Shown in pieces: positions 17,180 to 24,499 of a DNA stretch of 64,000 nt. Location: assembly GCF_004011835.1 (NCBI RefSeq), contig NZ_RKLN01000004.1, forward strand, positions 318,318 through 382,317, read 5' to 3'. The first letter of the stretch is position 1, and every line of letters starts with the position of its first letter. The stretch comes from Rhodococcus spongiicola. GTDB lineage: Bacteria; Actinomycetota; Actinomycetes; Mycobacteriales; Mycobacteriaceae. Below the pieces are notes generated by a model. It worked only from the letters and a program-made list of their open reading frames with translations. It had not been told where the DNA came from and ran no database searches. The position numbers were made by a program, and so were the translations under genes.

Positions 17180-18319
17180 GTGAATCACCACAGCAGTCTT
17201 CGCAGCTACTCCACGGTCAAGCGCCGCGCTCGCCGCCTGTTCTTCGGGATGACGACTACCGCCCTGATGGTGCTGGGCACGGCCGGGGGAGGGGCGGCGA
17301 CCGCGGCCGCCGACACCGTGATCGACACCATCCCGGTCGGGGACGGCCCGGGAGGGTTGGCGATTACCGCGAAAGGAAACCGCGCGTATGTCGCCAACAG
17401 CTTTGACGACACGGTTTCGGTGGTCGATACCGTCACCAACACAGAAATCACCACTGTCATGGTCGGGGACTTTCCGTTCTGGGTTGCGATCACCCCGTCC
17501 GGAACCCGCGCCTACGTCACCAACCAGTTCGATGACACGGTGTCGGTGATCGACACCGGTACCAACATGGTGGTCGACACCGTTACGGTCGGGGACGCGC
17601 CCCGGGAGGTGGCGCTCACCCCGAACGGCACCAGTGCCTACGTCCCCAATCTCCTGGACGACACGGTGTCGGTGATCGACACCGGCACAAACACCGTCAT
17701 CGACACCATCACGGTCGGCGATGAGCCGACAGGGGTTGCGATCACCACGTTCGGAACCCGTGCCTATGTCACCAACGCCGGAGACGACACGGTGTCGGTG
17801 ATCGACACCGCGACGAACATGGTGGTCGACACCATCACGGTTGGGAACCGCCCGTTCGGGGTGGCGATCACCCCGTTCGGGACACGCGCCTACGTCGCCA
17901 ACGGCTTCGACGACTCGGTGTCGGTGATCGACACCCTCGCCAACACCGTTGTCGACACCATCCCAGTCGGGAACCTTCCGTTCGGGGTGGCGATCACCCC
18001 GAGCGGCAAACGCGCCTACGTCAGCAACCGCGACGACGACACGGTCTCAGTGATCGACACCTTCACCAACACCGTCATCGACACCATCCCAGTCGGGGAC
18101 GCCCCGCTGGGGGTGGCGATCACCCCGAGCGGCAAACGCGCTTACGTCAGCAACCGCGACGACGACTCGGTCTCGGTGATCGCGACCGATCAATGCATCG
18201 GGTCGGTATGCATCGGACTCGGCTCATTAGCGGGCGCCGGCTCGTCGGCTGGCAGCGGAGCTGGGGCGGGCGCCGGCTCGTTGGCCGCCGGCGGTTCGGC
18301 GGGTAGTGCTGGCAGCTGA
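17180..18319 (+). CDS. Secreted YVTN-type seven-repeat beta-propeller, paralogue G
   Basis: A 379-residue member. Its repeats carry TPSG, TPFG or TTFG where other copies have TPDG, so the acidic turn residue is lost from most blades. Repeats 6 and 7 are nearly identical (SGKRAYVSNRDDD). The loop preceding VSV is strongly acidic (DDDTVSV, DDTVSV) in nearly every blade, which could form a charged face. The tail differs from the family: CIGSVC, then GSLAGAGSSAGSGAGAGAG, without the TGSGGTGSL module. Start GTG with AGGAGA. The stop is only 58 bp from the GTG of paralogue H, so the two are likely cotranscribed. Confidence 0.87.
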   Translation: MNHHSSLRSYSTVKRRARRLFFGMTTTALMVLGTAGGGAATAAADTVIDTIPVGDGPGGLAITAKGNRAYVANSFDDTVSVVDTVTNTEITTVMVGDFPFWVAITPSGTRAYVTNQFDDTVSVIDTGTNMVVDTVTVGDAPREVALTPNGTSAYVPNLLDDTVSVIDTGTNTVIDTITVGDEPTGVAITTFGTRAYVTNAGDDTVSVIDTATNMVVDTITVGNRPFGVAITPFGTRAYVANGFDDSVSVIDTLANTVVDTIPVGNLPFGVAITPSGKRAYVSNRDDDTVSVIDTFTNTVIDTIPVGDAPLGVAITPSGKRAYVSNRDDDSVSVIATDQCIGSVCIGLGSLAGAGSSAGSGAGAGAGSLAAGGSAGSAGS

Positions 18320-18377
18320 CACTCGTACCGCGTAACGCCGGCGAGTATTCGTCTCGCACATCGAGGAGGAGGAGAAT

Positions 18378-19550
18378 GTGAATCACCACAGCAGTTTTCG
18401 CTCTCATGGTGCGGGACGAGGTCGCTCCCGACGACGAATCGTCGGGACGGCGGCCACCGCGTTGACGGTGCTCGGCATGGCCGGGGGTGGGGTGGCGACC
18501 GCGGCAGCGGACACCGTCATCGACACCATCCAGGTCGGTAACACCCCGCTGGGGGTGGCGATCACTCCGGACGGATCCAGCGCCTATGTCGTTGAGTTTT
18601 CCGACGAATCGGTGTCGGTGATCGACACCGGTACCAACACGGTCGTGGGTGCACCCATACCCGTCGGAGCCACCCCACGCACTGTGGCGATCACCCCCGA
18701 CGGAACCCGTGCCTACGTCACCGAGATTGACGACGATTCGGTGTCGGTCATCGACATCGGCACCGACGCGGTGATCGACACCGTCACCGTCGGAGACAGC
18801 CCGCGCGCGGTGGCGATCACCCCGAGCGGAACCCGTGCCTACGTCACCAATAACAATGCCAACACCGCGTCGGTGATCGACACCGGAACCAACACCGTCG
18901 TGGGTGTACCCATTCCGGTCGGGCTCGGCCCGTTAGCAGTGGCAGTCAACCCGAATGGAACCCGTGCCTACGTCACCAACGCCGTCGGTAATTCGGTGTC
19001 CGTGATCGACACCGGCACCGACACCGTCATCGACACCGTCCCTGTAGGAAACAGCCCGTCCGGGTTGGCGGTCACCCCGAACGGAAGCCTGGCCTACGTC
19101 ACCAACTTTGGTGACGATTCGGTGTCGGTGATCGACACCGCCACCGACACGGTTGTGGGCACACCCATACCCGTCGGAGACGGCCCGCTCGGGGTCGGGA
19201 TCACCCCGGACGGAAACCGCGCTTATGTCACCAATAGCAATGCCAACACTGTGTCGGTGATCGACACCGGCACCAACACCGTGGTCGAAACCATCGCAGT
19301 CGGGCAGGGACCGAACGTGGTGGCGATCACCCCGAACGGAACCCGCGCCTACGTCACCAACTTTGGTGACAACACCGTGTCGGTTATCGCGATCGACCAA
19401 TGCATCGGTTCGCTGTGCATCAACCTCGGCTCGCTGGTGGGCGGTGGTTCGCTGGTGGGCGGCGGTTCGACGGGCAGTGGAGGCACCGGTTCATTGGCCG
19501 GCGCTGGGTCGCTGGCCGGCGGTGGTTCGGCGGGCAGCGCTGGCAGCTGA
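18378..19550 (+). CDS. Secreted YVTN-type seven-repeat beta-propeller, paralogue H
   Basis: A 390-residue member and the only one without the shared leader: just a GAGGAGGAGGAGAAT ribosome site precedes the GTG, after a 58-bp gap behind G. It nevertheless keeps the overlapping ATGTGA arrangement at its start. The signal region holds RGRSRRRIVG and ends in ATAAA-D. Repeats mix TPDG, TPSG and NPNG forms and long and short linkers. The early blades have YVVEF and YVTEI instead of YVTN. The tail after CIGSLC is one of the longest, with two GSLVGGGS modules. A terminator-like hairpin follows at 19571. Confidence 0.87.
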   Translation: MNHHSSFRSHGAGRGRSRRRIVGTAATALTVLGMAGGGVATAAADTVIDTIQVGNTPLGVAITPDGSSAYVVEFSDESVSVIDTGTNTVVGAPIPVGATPRTVAITPDGTRAYVTEIDDDSVSVIDIGTDAVIDTVTVGDSPRAVAITPSGTRAYVTNNNANTASVIDTGTNTVVGVPIPVGLGPLAVAVNPNGTRAYVTNAVGNSVSVIDTGTDTVIDTVPVGNSPSGLAVTPNGSLAYVTNFGDDSVSVIDTATDTVVGTPIPVGDGPLGVGITPDGNRAYVTNSNANTVSVIDTGTNTVVETIAVGQGPNVVAITPNGTRAYVTNFGDNTVSVIAIDQCIGSLCINLGSLVGGGSLVGGGSTGSGGTGSLAGAGSLAGGGSAGSAGS

Positions 19551-19570
19551 CGCCCGCACCCTGTAGTTCC

Positions 19571-19613
19571 GACCGGTGCCTCCGCCTCGTCCGCGAGGGT
19601 GGTGGCGCCGGTC
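19571..19613 (+). terminator. Terminator-like hairpin after paralogue H
   Basis: Arms GACCGGTGCC (19571-19580) and GGCGCCGGTC (19604-19613), extendable by a few pairs with one mismatch. Homologous to the hairpins after B and C and positioned between convergent genes. Confidence 0.5.
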
Positions 19614-19641
19614 GGTTGGGTAATGGTGAGGATCTCAGAAA

Positions 19642-21117
19642 TCAATTGGTCAAGCGCCGCTGCCACATCCGGCGCACGCGAGCCAAAGTAGTGATGGTTC
19701 CGGACACGATTGGACGGGCCAGCTGCGAGCGCACGTCGGCGATGGAGGCGTTCCACGGTGCGTCGTTATAGGTCGGGTAAGGGTGAGTGGTTCCGGCCAA
19801 ATCGCGTGTTCGCAGACCCTGCTTGATTGCCAGCACCATCTCGCCGATCGTCTCGCCCGCGCGGGGGCCGACGACGGTCGCTCCGACGATCCGATGCTTG
19901 CCGTCCAGGACGAGTTTGGTGAAGCCTCTTGTCTCGCGCTCGGCGACTGCACGGTCGACGTGCTCATGGCCGAGGGTGTGCACGTGCAGGCCCGGAATAC
20001 GCTGGGCGGCTTCGGTATCTATCCCGTCGACGGCGATCTCGGGGTCGGTGAAGGTCACGCGCGGGGTACCGGTGCGGTCGACGGTACGCCGTAGCCCCAG
20101 GATTGCGTTGGTGGCGGCGATGCTGCCGTGCATTCCTGCCGTGTGCGTGAACTGGGGGTGGCCGGTGAGATCGCCGGCCGCCCAGATCCGCGGGTTGGTG
20201 GTGCGGAGGTGCTTGTCCACGGTGACGAAGCCGCGCCGATCGACGGTGACACCGGCCGTGTCCAGCCCGATCGACGTTGTTCGCGGCTTGCGTCCGACAG
20301 CGACGAGCAGACTGTCGAATTCGAGACGGCGACCGTCCGTGAGAACAAGTGCCCGGCCCGTGACGGACTCTGCCGTCGTTCGGGTCAGAACATCGACTCC
20401 ATCATCGATCAGACTCTGGGTGACGAGTGCGGCAGCATCCCGGTCTTCCGCCGGAAGGAGCGACTCCGCGGCTTCGACGATCGTGACCGCCGAGCCGAGT
20501 CTGGCGAAGGCTTGAGCGAGTTCGCACCCGACGCTTCCACCGCCGAGCACCGTCAGCCGTGGTGGAAGTTCGGTGAGGCCCCATATTGTCTCGCTGGTGA
20601 GGTAGTCGACCTGGTCGAGGCTTGGGAGCTTCGGCACCGCCGGGGCGGCCCCGGTCGCGATCACTGCTTGACCGAAGGTGATGGTGTTCGCCCCGACAGC
20701 CAGGGACCGAGGACCGGTGAAGTGGGCTGTGCCGCTGACGACGTTCACGTTCGCGGCACGGAGTGTGTCGGGCGAATCGACGGGCGCGATCGTCTCGATC
20801 GCGCCTTGCACGTGAGTCATCACCCGGGAGAAGTCGACGGTCACATTCGAGGCGTCGATTCCGAATGCCTGTCCGCGACGCATCGCCGCGGCCACGGATG
20901 CCGCGGCGAGCAACGCTTTCGAGGGGACGCATCCGGTCCAGAGGCAGTCACCTCCGGTGCGATCACGTTCGACCAGAACCACTTTCGCGCCGAACCCCGC
21001 TGCCGTCTTCGCAGCGACGATCCCCGCGGATCCTCCTCCGAGCACGACGAGATCGGCAGACCGGGGAACGGACTGTGCACTCTGCGGTGCCACGGTGGCG
21101 GTCTCCACCCCGGTCAC
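19642..21117 (-). CDS. FAD-dependent pyridine nucleotide-disulfide oxidoreductase (mercuric reductase-like)
   Basis: A 491-residue flavoprotein of the class I disulfide reductase family. FAD-binding GGGSAGIVAA lies near residue 27, the redox-active pair is in GGDCLWTGCVPSK, the NAD(P)-binding GGGSVGCELA is central and the second FAD motif is AAGDLTG. In the C-terminal dimer domain the usual HAHPTxxE catalytic stretch reads THPYPTYND, so the active-site histidine position and acid are altered. Together with the ECF operon context this argues for a non-classical substrate rather than lipoamide or glutathione. It lacks the N-terminal metal-binding domain of MerA. The GTG at 21117 overlaps the anti-sigma stop (GTGA), making it the last gene of a three-gene operon. 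Confidence 0.85.
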   Translation of the reverse strand: MTGVETATVAPQSAQSVPRSADLVVLGGGSAGIVAAKTAAGFGAKVVLVERDRTGGDCLWTGCVPSKALLAAASVAAAMRRGQAFGIDASNVTVDFSRVMTHVQGAIETIAPVDSPDTLRAANVNVVSGTAHFTGPRSLAVGANTITFGQAVIATGAAPAVPKLPSLDQVDYLTSETIWGLTELPPRLTVLGGGSVGCELAQAFARLGSAVTIVEAAESLLPAEDRDAAALVTQSLIDDGVDVLTRTTAESVTGRALVLTDGRRLEFDSLLVAVGRKPRTTSIGLDTAGVTVDRRGFVTVDKHLRTTNPRIWAAGDLTGHPQFTHTAGMHGSIAATNAILGLRRTVDRTGTPRVTFTDPEIAVDGIDTEAAQRIPGLHVHTLGHEHVDRAVAERETRGFTKLVLDGKHRIVGATVVGPRAGETIGEMVLAIKQGLRTRDLAGTTHPYPTYNDAPWNASIADVRSQLARPIVSGTITTLARVRRMWQRRLTN

Positions 21118-21392
21118 TGGATGTCACCGCGAACGAGGCGGTCGACAACGCGACGCATGTGAGCGACGCTGTCTTTCTGAGGCATTCGCCGAGCTGCCCA
21201 CCTCGAGAGGGCAGTGTTGATCTGGCGGTACTCGGCCGCCGCGGCGCTGCACTTCTCGCATTCGGCCAGATGCGCCTCCAACCGGCGGATCTCGTTCTGA
21301 TCGAGCAACGCTGCCGGGTCGGAGTCCAGGTAGCGCTGGATTCGTCGCGCCGCCCAGTGGCACGTCAGCATGGTGCGCACGGATTGGATCAC
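21114..21392 (-). CDS. Zinc-finger anti-sigma factor
   Basis: A 92-residue protein with the zf-HC2 anti-sigma pattern: an upstream TCHW and the motif HLAECEKC (H-x3-C-x2-C) around residue 45, which in the ZAS family binds zinc and holds the cognate sigma factor. It is soluble, with no membrane segment. The start GTG (21392) overlaps the sigma factor stop (GTGA), and its own stop overlaps the reductase start. Such arrangements usually sense redox or envelope stress by loss of zinc or thiol oxidation, and a reductase partner fits that idea; the actual signal is unknown. Confidence 0.82.
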   Translation of the reverse strand: MIQSVRTMLTCHWAARRIQRYLDSDPAALLDQNEIRRLEAHLAECEKCSAAAAEYRQINTALSRWAARRMPQKDSVAHMRRVVDRLVRGDIQ

Positions 21393-21949
21393 CGGTCCTC
21401 CTTCATGCTGGTGGCGAAGCCTGGCCGCAGATGTTTACGCACACGGTTACGTGCGCGACTGAGCCTGGACATCACCGTCCCCACCGGAATGCCGAGGGCA
21501 TCGCCGGCCTCGCTGTAGGTCAGTTGATCGACGTCGATCAGCAGCAGTACCGTTCGGAACTTCGAGGGCAACGCGCTCACTGCCCGTTCCAGATCGTCCG
21601 GCAGGATCGATGCCATCACCTGATCCTCGGTGCCCGGCGGGTCTACCCCGAAGGCAGGTCTGGCGTCGGGGTGGACTGCGAAGTCCTCGACAGTGTCGGG
21701 CCGTCGGCGCCGGTGCATGTTCATGTTCGTGTTCCTCAGGATGGTCAACAACCACGCCCGGGGGTGACGCCCGTCGAAACGATCGACACTGCGCCAGGCC
21801 CGTACGAGGGTCTCCTGGACGAGATCCTCCGTGTCAGCCGGACCGGTCAGCGTCCTCGCGACCCGCAAAAGGACCTCGATCTCGGGTTCGACATACTGTC
21901 GGAACGCGTGGGCCCGCTCGTCGTCGTCGCTTCGCTCGGGTGGGTGCAC
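21389..21949 (-). CDS. ECF RNA polymerase sigma factor
   Basis: A 186-residue ECF sigma factor. Region 2 is visible as AD TEDLVQETLVRAWRSVDRFDG followed by AWLLTILRN, and region 4 as ALPSKFRTVLLLIDVDQL then YSEAGDALGIPVGTVMSRLSRAR. It heads the sigma / anti-sigma / reductase operon. The 79-bp gap to the divergent methyltransferase gene contains GGGTAAC, which could belong to an autoregulated promoter, but no pair of boxes is certain. It is unclear whether it also acts on the neighbouring propeller genes; their -10-like box TANCCT looks like a housekeeping rather than an ECF type. Confidence 0.88.
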   Translation of the reverse strand: MHPPERSDDDERAHAFRQYVEPEIEVLLRVARTLTGPADTEDLVQETLVRAWRSVDRFDGRHPRAWLLTILRNTNMNMHRRRRPDTVEDFAVHPDARPAFGVDPPGTEDQVMASILPDDLERAVSALPSKFRTVLLLIDVDQLTYSEAGDALGIPVGTVMSRLSRARNRVRKHLRPGFATSMKEDR

Positions 21950-22028
21950 ACTGGGGTAACCCGGCGAGGACGTCCGGGTGTTCCCGTCTCGAGCAAGTTG
22001 TCAGAACGCTGAACAAGATGGACCGCCC

Positions 22029-22709
22029 GTGAAACGAACTGCCCGTTACCGCACCTCGGCTCTCTTCTACGACCTCATCTCGGCGGAATGGCCGGTATAC
22101 CGCGCCGGCCGTGTCGCGGCGATCGATCTACTGGAGCTCCAACCGGGCGAACATGTCCTCGACGTCGGTTGCGGCACCGGCCTGAACTTCTCCCATCTCC
22201 AGCGGCGGATCGGTCCGGACGGGTCGATCACCGGGATCGACACCAGCGCGCACATGCTCGCACAGGCACGCAGACGTACCCATTCAGCGGGATGGGACAA
22301 CGTACGACTCATCGAAGCCGACGGCACCGACCTCGACCCGGCAAACCTCCGGGCGGGCAGACGTTTCGACGCTGCCATCAGCACCTACGTGTTGTCGCTC
22401 ATGCCGGCTTGGCCGCGAGCAATCGCGACGATGATCGAGTTGACCCGCCCCGGTGGTCGAGTGGCGGTCGTGGACATGCAGAGGCCCGTCGGGCGCGCCG
22501 CCGCGTGGACTCCACTCGCCCGGTTGGCATGCCTGCTGGGGGGATCGGACATCGAGGCGCACCCCTGGAAGATGATCGACTCCGTGCTGAGCGACGTTCA
22601 CGTCGCCTCCGCCCGCGGCGGGCACATCCAGATTCGTGTCGGTTCCGTCGGCGGGACATCCGGGTGTGGTACCGACCCGTCGAATGGGATGGGTCATCCG
22701 GACGCCTGA
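22029..22709 (+). CDS. SAM-dependent class I methyltransferase
   Basis: A 226-residue protein with the Rossmann methyltransferase motifs in order: motif I VLDVGCGTGLN (residues 40-50), motif II ITGID, post-motif with DGTDLD, motif IV AAISTYVLSLM and motif V-like LTRPGGRVAVVDM. It looks like a UbiE/COQ5 or small-molecule methyltransferase. The GTG at 22029 is used; a longer frame starts at 21978 in the divergent promoter region. It is transcribed away from the ECF sigma gene and may belong to its regulon. Substrate unknown. The C-terminal 25 residues (VGGTSGCGTDPSNGMG) look unstructured. Confidence 0.82.
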   Translation: MKRTARYRTSALFYDLISAEWPVYRAGRVAAIDLLELQPGEHVLDVGCGTGLNFSHLQRRIGPDGSITGIDTSAHMLAQARRRTHSAGWDNVRLIEADGTDLDPANLRAGRRFDAAISTYVLSLMPAWPRAIATMIELTRPGGRVAVVDMQRPVGRAAAWTPLARLACLLGGSDIEAHPWKMIDSVLSDVHVASARGGHIQIRVGSVGGTSGCGTDPSNGMGHPDA

Positions 22710-22765
22710 CCTCGAAGAGCGCTTTCGATCGCGGCCGCCACACCGCCCCGTCGATCGAGTACGGC

Positions 22766-22828
22766 TCACGCTGACCCCAGCAGCGCGAGGACCAGGTCCG
22801 CGCCGACCAGATGCCACACCGCGTGCAT
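22766..22828 (-). pseudogene. Possible remnant of a membrane-protein C-terminus
   Basis: A short minus-strand frame reads MHAVWHLVGADLVLALLGSA and a stop. HAxWH followed by a hydrophobic helix is typical of the last helix of ceramidase/hemolysin-III-like membrane proteins. No upstream part of such a gene exists, so if real it is a cut-off gene end at the border of the methyltransferase island. Confidence 0.25.
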
Positions 22829-22842
22829 GGAACCAACATGCG

Positions 22843-22995
22843 GTCGACACCGGCACGGTCGGTTTCCTATTCGGGGTGGCGATCACCCCGGACAGCATCC
22901 GCGCCTACGTCACCAACGCCGGGGACGATTCTGTGTCGGTGATCGCCATCCACCGATGCCTTGGATCGCTGTGCGTCGGCGTCGGTGAGGGTTGA
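22843..22995 (+). pseudogene. Truncated propeller paralogue (repeat 7 and C-terminal motif only)
   Basis: Contains a partial linker (VDTGTVGF), one complete repeat (FGVAITPDSIRAYVTNAGDD and onward), HRCLGSLC and an early stop after VGEG. The signal peptide, repeats 1-6 and the Gly/Ser tail are missing. The stop is fused directly to the ATCCACATCCTGCGG end of leader J. This is the left edge of the array's continuation after the ECF island, consistent with an insertion or deletion that cut a paralogue. Confidence 0.8.
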
Positions 22996-23019
22996 TCCAC
23001 ATCCTGCGGTCTTGTGACA

Positions 23020-23159
23020 TCTGAGGATTTCGGCGTGTTGGGGATCGAGCCATCTATCCGGCGGTTAGCCTCCGATGGGCTGCCGGTGTCCGCATCCGAC
23101 CACCGGTTCGCTCGCTGCACGGTTGATCCGTTTTGTTCCTCGTACGGGTAGGAGAAAAT
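23020..23159 (+). promoter_or_regulatory. Propeller-gene leader J
   Basis: Shared leader with TAGCCT at 23066-23071, 88 nt before the GTG. Confidence 0.52.
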
Positions 23160-24305
23160 GTGAATCACCACAGTAGATTTGGCGTTCACTCCACGCTCCG
23201 AGGTCGCGTCCCACAGCTGCTAGCCGGGGCGTCGGCCACGTTCGCGATGCTGGTCGGTATCGCCGGAGTGGGGGCGGGGACCGCGACAGCCGACACCGTC
23301 ATCGACACCATCCCGGTCGGGGCTGACCCGTCGGACGTGGCGATGACCCCGAACGGATCCCGCGCCTACGTCACCAACATCTCGGGTGATTCGGTGTCGG
23401 TGATCGATACCGGCACCAACATGGTGGTCGATACAGTCACGGTCGGAGACTTCCCGCTCGGTGTGGCGATCACCCCGAACGGATCCCGCGCCTACGTCGC
23501 CAATTTCTTGGATGATTCGGTGTCGGTGATCGATACCGGCACCAACACGGTGGTCGACACCGTCACCGTCGGAGACGGCCCGGATGGAGTGGCGATCTCC
23601 CCGTTCGGGACCCGCGCCTACGTCGCCAACAGCAACGACGGTTCGGTGTCGGTGATCGACACCGGCACCAACTCGGTGGTCGACACCGTCGCGGTCGGGA
23701 ACGTGCCCGTCGGTGTGGCGATCTCCCCGTTCGGGACCCGCGCCTACGTCACCAACATCTCGGGTGATTCGGTGTCGGTGATCGACACCGGAACGAACAC
23801 GGTGGTCGATACCGTCACCGTCGGGGATGGCCCGGATGGAGTGGCGATCTCCCGGTTCGGGACCCGCGCCTACGTCACCAACTTCTCGGAGGATTCGGTG
23901 TCGGTGATCGACACCGGCACCAACTCGGTGGTCGACACCATCCCTGTTGGGGATGGCCCGCGGGGGGTGGCGATCTCCCCGTTCGGGACCCGCGTCTACG
24001 TCGCCAACAGCTTGGGCGATTCGGTGTCGGTGATCGACACCGGCACCAACTCGGTGGTCGACACCATCCCCGTCGGAGACGGCCCGGATGGAGTGGCGAT
24101 CTCCCCGTTCGGGACCCGCGCCTACGTCGTCAACACTGGTGGGAGCACGGTGTCGGTGATCGCCATTGATCGGTGCGTCGGATCGTTGTGTATCGACATC
24201 GGGTCGTTTGCCGGCGGCGGTTCGACGGGCAGTGGAGGCACCGGTTCATTGGCCGGCGCAGGATCGTTGGCCGGCGGTGGCTCGGCAGGTAGTGCTGGCA
24301 GTTGA
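23160..24305 (+). CDS. Secreted YVTN-type seven-repeat beta-propeller, paralogue J
   Basis: A 381-residue member with the most homogenised repeats of the set: repeats 3-7 all read VAIS(P/R)FGTR(A/V)YV, a form hardly present elsewhere, while repeats 1-2 keep the TPNG form. Blocks such as NISGDSVSVIDTGTN recur almost unchanged in repeats 1 and 4. The signal region has RGRVPQLLAG and ends in GTATA-D. The motif is CVGSLC, the tail starts GSFAGGGSTGSGGTGSL and is short. GTG start with GTAGGAGA upstream. Such within-gene homogenisation is expected from unequal exchange or gene conversion among repeats. Confidence 0.87.
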   Translation: MNHHSRFGVHSTLRGRVPQLLAGASATFAMLVGIAGVGAGTATADTVIDTIPVGADPSDVAMTPNGSRAYVTNISGDSVSVIDTGTNMVVDTVTVGDFPLGVAITPNGSRAYVANFLDDSVSVIDTGTNTVVDTVTVGDGPDGVAISPFGTRAYVANSNDGSVSVIDTGTNSVVDTVAVGNVPVGVAISPFGTRAYVTNISGDSVSVIDTGTNTVVDTVTVGDGPDGVAISRFGTRAYVTNFSEDSVSVIDTGTNSVVDTIPVGDGPRGVAISPFGTRVYVANSLGDSVSVIDTGTNSVVDTIPVGDGPDGVAISPFGTRAYVVNTGGSTVSVIAIDRCVGSLCIDIGSFAGGGSTGSGGTGSLAGAGSLAGGGSAGSAGS

Positions 24306-24359
24306 CATCCGCGCCGTGTAGGGCCGATCGGTACCGCCACCCCGACCCTGGGGGTGGCG

Positions 24360-24499
24360 GTTTCCGGTTCTCGGCGCGTTGGGGATCGAGATCAGTATCC
24401 GGCGGTTAGCCTCCGGTGGGCTGCCGGTATCGCATCCGACCACCGGCTCTCCAGCAGCACGGTCGATCCGTCTTGGTCCTCGTACGGCAGGAGAAGAAT
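24360..24499 (+). promoter_or_regulatory. Propeller-gene leader K
   Basis: Shared leader, slightly diverged (GTCGATCCGTCTTGG instead of GTTGATCCGTTTTGT). TAGCCT at 24407-24412 lies 87 nt before the GTG. Confidence 0.52.
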
